From Nocardioidaceae bacterium (GTDB lineage: Bacteria; Actinomycetota; Actinomycetes; Propionibacteriales; Nocardioidaceae), in the NCBI GenBank assembly GCA_013696365.1, contig JACCYS010000258.1, positions 1 through 6,347 of the forward strand: 6,347 nucleotides of DNA, written 5' to 3'. The notes below the pieces were generated by a model. It was given only the letters and a program-made list of their open reading frames with translations, ran no database searches and was not told the origin of the DNA. The position numbers were made by a program, and so were the translations under genes. This document shows, piece after piece, positions 4,513 through 6,347 of this stretch (its first letter is position 1; each line of letters opens with the position of its first letter).

Positions 4513-6102
4513 GTGGCCTACGACGTGAGCGTGCTTGCCGCGCGCCGCCGCGCCGTGCTGACCACCGGCCTGGTGCTACTCGCCACGCATGTGGTGCTCA
4601 GCTGGCTGATCAGCATCGGCTGGTCACCGTTGGGTGACCTTGACGCGAATGTCACGCGCAGCGCGTACGACCTGGTCAACGGCCACCGCCGGGTGGTGCG
4701 CGCACTGGAGCTGGTGGCACTGGTCAGCCAACCGACGCTTGTGCATGCCGGGCTGGTTGTCGTGGCGATCAGCGCCGTTGCCCGGGGGCGGGCCCGGGTG
4801 GGTGGCTGGTTGGCCCTGTCTGTGCTGCTCGCTGCCGTGCTCGACCCGCTTGTGAAGGTGGCCTTCGACCGCCCCCGCCCGCCGTGGGTCGAGCCCAGCA
4901 CCGCCATCGGCGGACTCTCGTTCCCGTCCGGCCATGCAGCCGGCGCCGGGCTGCTGGTGGCCGCCGCGGTGTTGCTCACCCACATGTCGGTTGCGTCGAG
5001 GATGCGTCGCCGGTCGTTCGACACTGGCTGGTTGCTGGTGGGGGTGGCCATCGGGCTCGACCGCCTTCTGCTGGCGGTGCACTACCCGAGCGATGTGTTG
5101 GCCGGCTGGGCGCTCGGTGCCACGATCCCGCTGCTGCTTGCGGTGGCGATCGTGCCATGGCAGCCGCCTGCGACCGGGCCCGCACCCACCTCGACCAGGC
5201 AGCGGCCGTCGCGGCTGGCCGTGGTTCTGAACCCGACGAAGATCGATGAGGTCGGCGCGTTTCGTCGGATGGTCGGCGAGGCAGCCGTCAAGCACGGCTG
5301 GCAGCCGCCGAGCTTCTACGAGACCACCGCCGACGACCCGGGCAGCGCGATGAGCGAGGCCGCGCTCGCCGCCGGCACCGACATGGTGATCGCTGCCGGG
5401 GGCGACGGCACCGTCCGGGTGGTGTGTGCAGAGCTGGCGCGCACCGGGGTGCCGGTGGGCATCGTGCCGCTCGGCACCGGCAACCTATTGGCCCGCAACT
5501 TGCACCTGCCGCTTCGTCCCGCCGAAGCCCTCGACGTCGCCCTGTCCGGCCAGGACCGGGCTATCGATGCCGTCGAGGTACGCGGTGACGAACTGCCCGA
5601 GACCTGCTTCACCGTGATGGCAGGGCTGGGGTTCGACGCCGCCGTGATGGCCGGAGCCTCGGAGGCGCTCAAGGCCCAGCTGGGCTGGCGGGCGTACGTG
5701 GTGTCTGCGATGCGCAACTTTCGCTATCCGGCCAGCCGGGTAGAGGTGTCCGTGGACGACGGTCCCTTCGTGCGACACCGGGCCCGCACCGTCGTGGTCG
5801 GCAACGTCGGCTTGTTACAGGCAGGGATCCCGCTGCTTCCCGACGCCCGCTTCGACGACGGCCGGCTTGACGTCGTGGTGGTCGCCCCACAACGGGCGTG
5901 GGGGTGGGTGTCGGTGGTGTTGCGAGTGTTGAGCCGTGGGCGTACTACCGATGCACAACTGGCCCGCATGACGGGGTCGACCGTGATTGTGCGGACCCCA
6001 ACGCCGCAGGCCCGACAACTTGACGGGGACCCCATTGGCACCGGCCGTGAGCTGCACTGCCGGGTGCTTGCGGGCACGCTACTGGTTCGCGTACCCCGCT
6101 GA
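4513..6102 (+). CDS. Membrane PAP2 phosphatase fused to a diacylglycerol/lipid kinase domain
   Basis: Predicted 529-residue bifunctional lipid enzyme. Residues 1-214 form a six-helix membrane PAP2 domain (helices near 14-35, 65-90, 97-116, 143-158, 172-188 and 195-214). It has motif 1 K115-x6-R122-P123, motif 2 PSGH (138-141, with catalytic-type H141) and motif 3 as D183-R184-x5-H190-x3-D194. The family consensus for motif 3 begins with Ser, so D183 is unusual, while Arg, His and Asp are kept. After a Pro/Thr-rich linker (about 215-232), residues 233-529 are a cytosolic DAGK catalytic domain: VVLNPTK (237-243), AAGGDGTV (294-301), PLGTGNLLARNL (319-330) and LDGDP (503-507). PAP2 removes phosphate from a lipid phosphate; DAGK adds one from ATP to a lipid alcohol such as diacylglycerol. 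The start is set by AAGGAGG; GTG 4525 is an alternative. The gene is divergent from serS. Confidence 0.9.
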   Translation: MAYDVSVLAARRRAVLTTGLVLLATHVVLSWLISIGWSPLGDLDANVTRSAYDLVNGHRRVVRALELVALVSQPTLVHAGLVVVAISAVARGRARVGGWLALSVLLAAVLDPLVKVAFDRPRPPWVEPSTAIGGLSFPSGHAAGAGLLVAAAVLLTHMSVASRMRRRSFDTGWLLVGVAIGLDRLLLAVHYPSDVLAGWALGATIPLLLAVAIVPWQPPATGPAPTSTRQRPSRLAVVLNPTKIDEVGAFRRMVGEAAVKHGWQPPSFYETTADDPGSAMSEAALAAGTDMVIAAGGDGTVRVVCAELARTGVPVGIVPLGTGNLLARNLHLPLRPAEALDVALSGQDRAIDAVEVRGDELPETCFTVMAGLGFDAAVMAGASEALKAQLGWRAYVVSAMRNFRYPASRVEVSVDDGPFVRHRARTVVVGNVGLLQAGIPLLPDARFDDGRLDVVVVAPQRAWGWVSVVLRVLSRGRTTDAQLARMTGSTVIVRTPTPQARQLDGDPIGTGRELHCRVLAGTLLVRVPR

Positions 6103-6122
6103 GCCCCACCCCCGCCACCGCG

Positions 6123-6154
6123 CCGCCGGCGGGCCGGGCTGACCCCGCCGCCGG
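6123..6154 (+). terminator. GC-rich hairpin after the PAP2-DAGK gene
   Basis: CGGCGGG (6127-6133) pairs with CCCGCCG (6144-6150) around a 10-nt loop, and beyond one C-C mismatch three more pairs (6123-6125 with 6152-6154) extend the stem. It lies 21 bp after the stop codon, in a spacer between convergent genes. No T-tract follows. Function is inferred from position. Confidence 0.45.
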
Positions 6155-6162
6155 GCGCCACG

Positions 6163-6213
6163 CGTGCCGAGGTGCGGGCGGGCGTACCGAGGTGCGTGGT
6201 ACCCGCGCCGAGG
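6163..6213. repeat. Phased direct repeat around CCGAGG
   Basis: CGTGCCGAGGTGCG (6163-6176) and CGTACCGAGGTGCG (6183-6196) match at 13 of 14 positions with a 20-bp period. A third, shorter CCGAGG lies at 6208-6213, 21 bp on. GTACC (6184-6188) and GGTAC (6198-6202) around the second copy also form a small inverted repeat. The stretch 6103-6239 holds no convincing gene apart from this and the preceding hairpin. Confidence 0.45.
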
Positions 6214-6239
6214 GCAAGCAACCGCGATGGGCAGCTGGG

Positions 6240-6347
6240 TCAGCGGCGGGCCAGCGAGATGGCTTCGGTCTCCTCCGGCGACAACTGGGTGCTGCTTGAC
6301 CAGTCGGCAATGTTCTTGGCGTACGTCCTGGTGTCGGATCGGCCGTG
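6240..6347 (-). CDS. C-terminal fragment of an unrecognised protein (runs off the right edge)
   Basis: The minus strand is open from the right edge to a TGA at 6240-6242, giving the last 35 residues of a protein: about HGRSDTRTYAKNIADW, then SSSTQLSPEETEAISLARR. Third positions are mostly G or C, as in a real gene, and the frame sits convergently to the PAP2-DAGK gene with a terminator-like spacer between. The sequence is polar and probably helical, with no motif I can name. The family cannot be judged from so short a piece; the start and most of the gene lie beyond the window. Confidence 0.55.
   Translation of the reverse strand, partial: HGRSDTRTYAKNIADWSSSTQLSPEETEAISLARR

Noticed and set aside
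4624..5295. 223-codon minus-strand frame opposite the PAP2-DAGK gene
   Set aside because: Antisense to well-supported PAP2 motifs; its translation is His/Gln/Arg-rich with no domain, as typical of GC-rich shadows.

Overview
The window is high-GC, densely coded bacterial chromosome, most likely from an actinobacterium (Actinomycetota). The evidence is a clear Bpa/PafE-type bacterial proteasome activator (DUF2587), an actinobacterial-type seryl-tRNA synthetase, a PAP2-phosphatase/diacylglycerol-kinase fusion, strong G/C at third codon positions, and starts placed 6-7 nt after a TANNNT -10 box, as in leaderless actinobacterial transcripts. I cannot fix the lineage below phylum from sequence alone. 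There is no sign of a phage, plasmid, insertion sequence, CRISPR array or rRNA/tRNA gene.

Layout from left to right. (1) 2-1268, plus strand: the 3' end of a DUF6457-like gene, followed one base after its stop by a PIG3-type NAD(P)H quinone oxidoreductase with a textbook ribosome binding site. (2) 1313-1903, plus strand: bpa, probably leaderless, encoding a proteasome activator ending in G-M-Y-L. (3) 1904-2305: a small region holding an AT-rich promoter, a 13-bp palindrome over the presumed transcription start, a possible 8-codon leader ORF, an unrecognised 73-residue protein, and three hairpins, the last of which probably terminates transcription from both sides. (4) 2306-4395, minus strand: serS followed by a Cof-type HAD hydrolase whose GTG start overlaps the serS stop (GTGA), so the two are one translationally coupled operon. 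(5) 4396-4512: a divergent control region. (6) 4513-6102, plus strand: a membrane PAP2 phosphatase fused to a soluble lipid kinase domain. (7) 6103-6239: a GC-rich convergent spacer with a hairpin and a phased direct repeat. (8) 6240 to the right edge, minus strand: the C-terminal end of an unrecognised gene.

Most of this is core housekeeping: translation (SerRS), ATP-independent protein degradation by the 20S proteasome (Bpa), membrane lipid phosphate turnover (PAP2-DAGK) and redox detoxification (quinone oxidoreductase). I see no multi-gene defence or biosynthetic system. The points most worth a second look are the natural M-Y-L (true HbYX) ending of Bpa, the three matching leaderless-type promoters, the palindrome/mini-ORF/73-residue-protein locus, and the PAP2-DAGK fusion with an altered third phosphatase motif.
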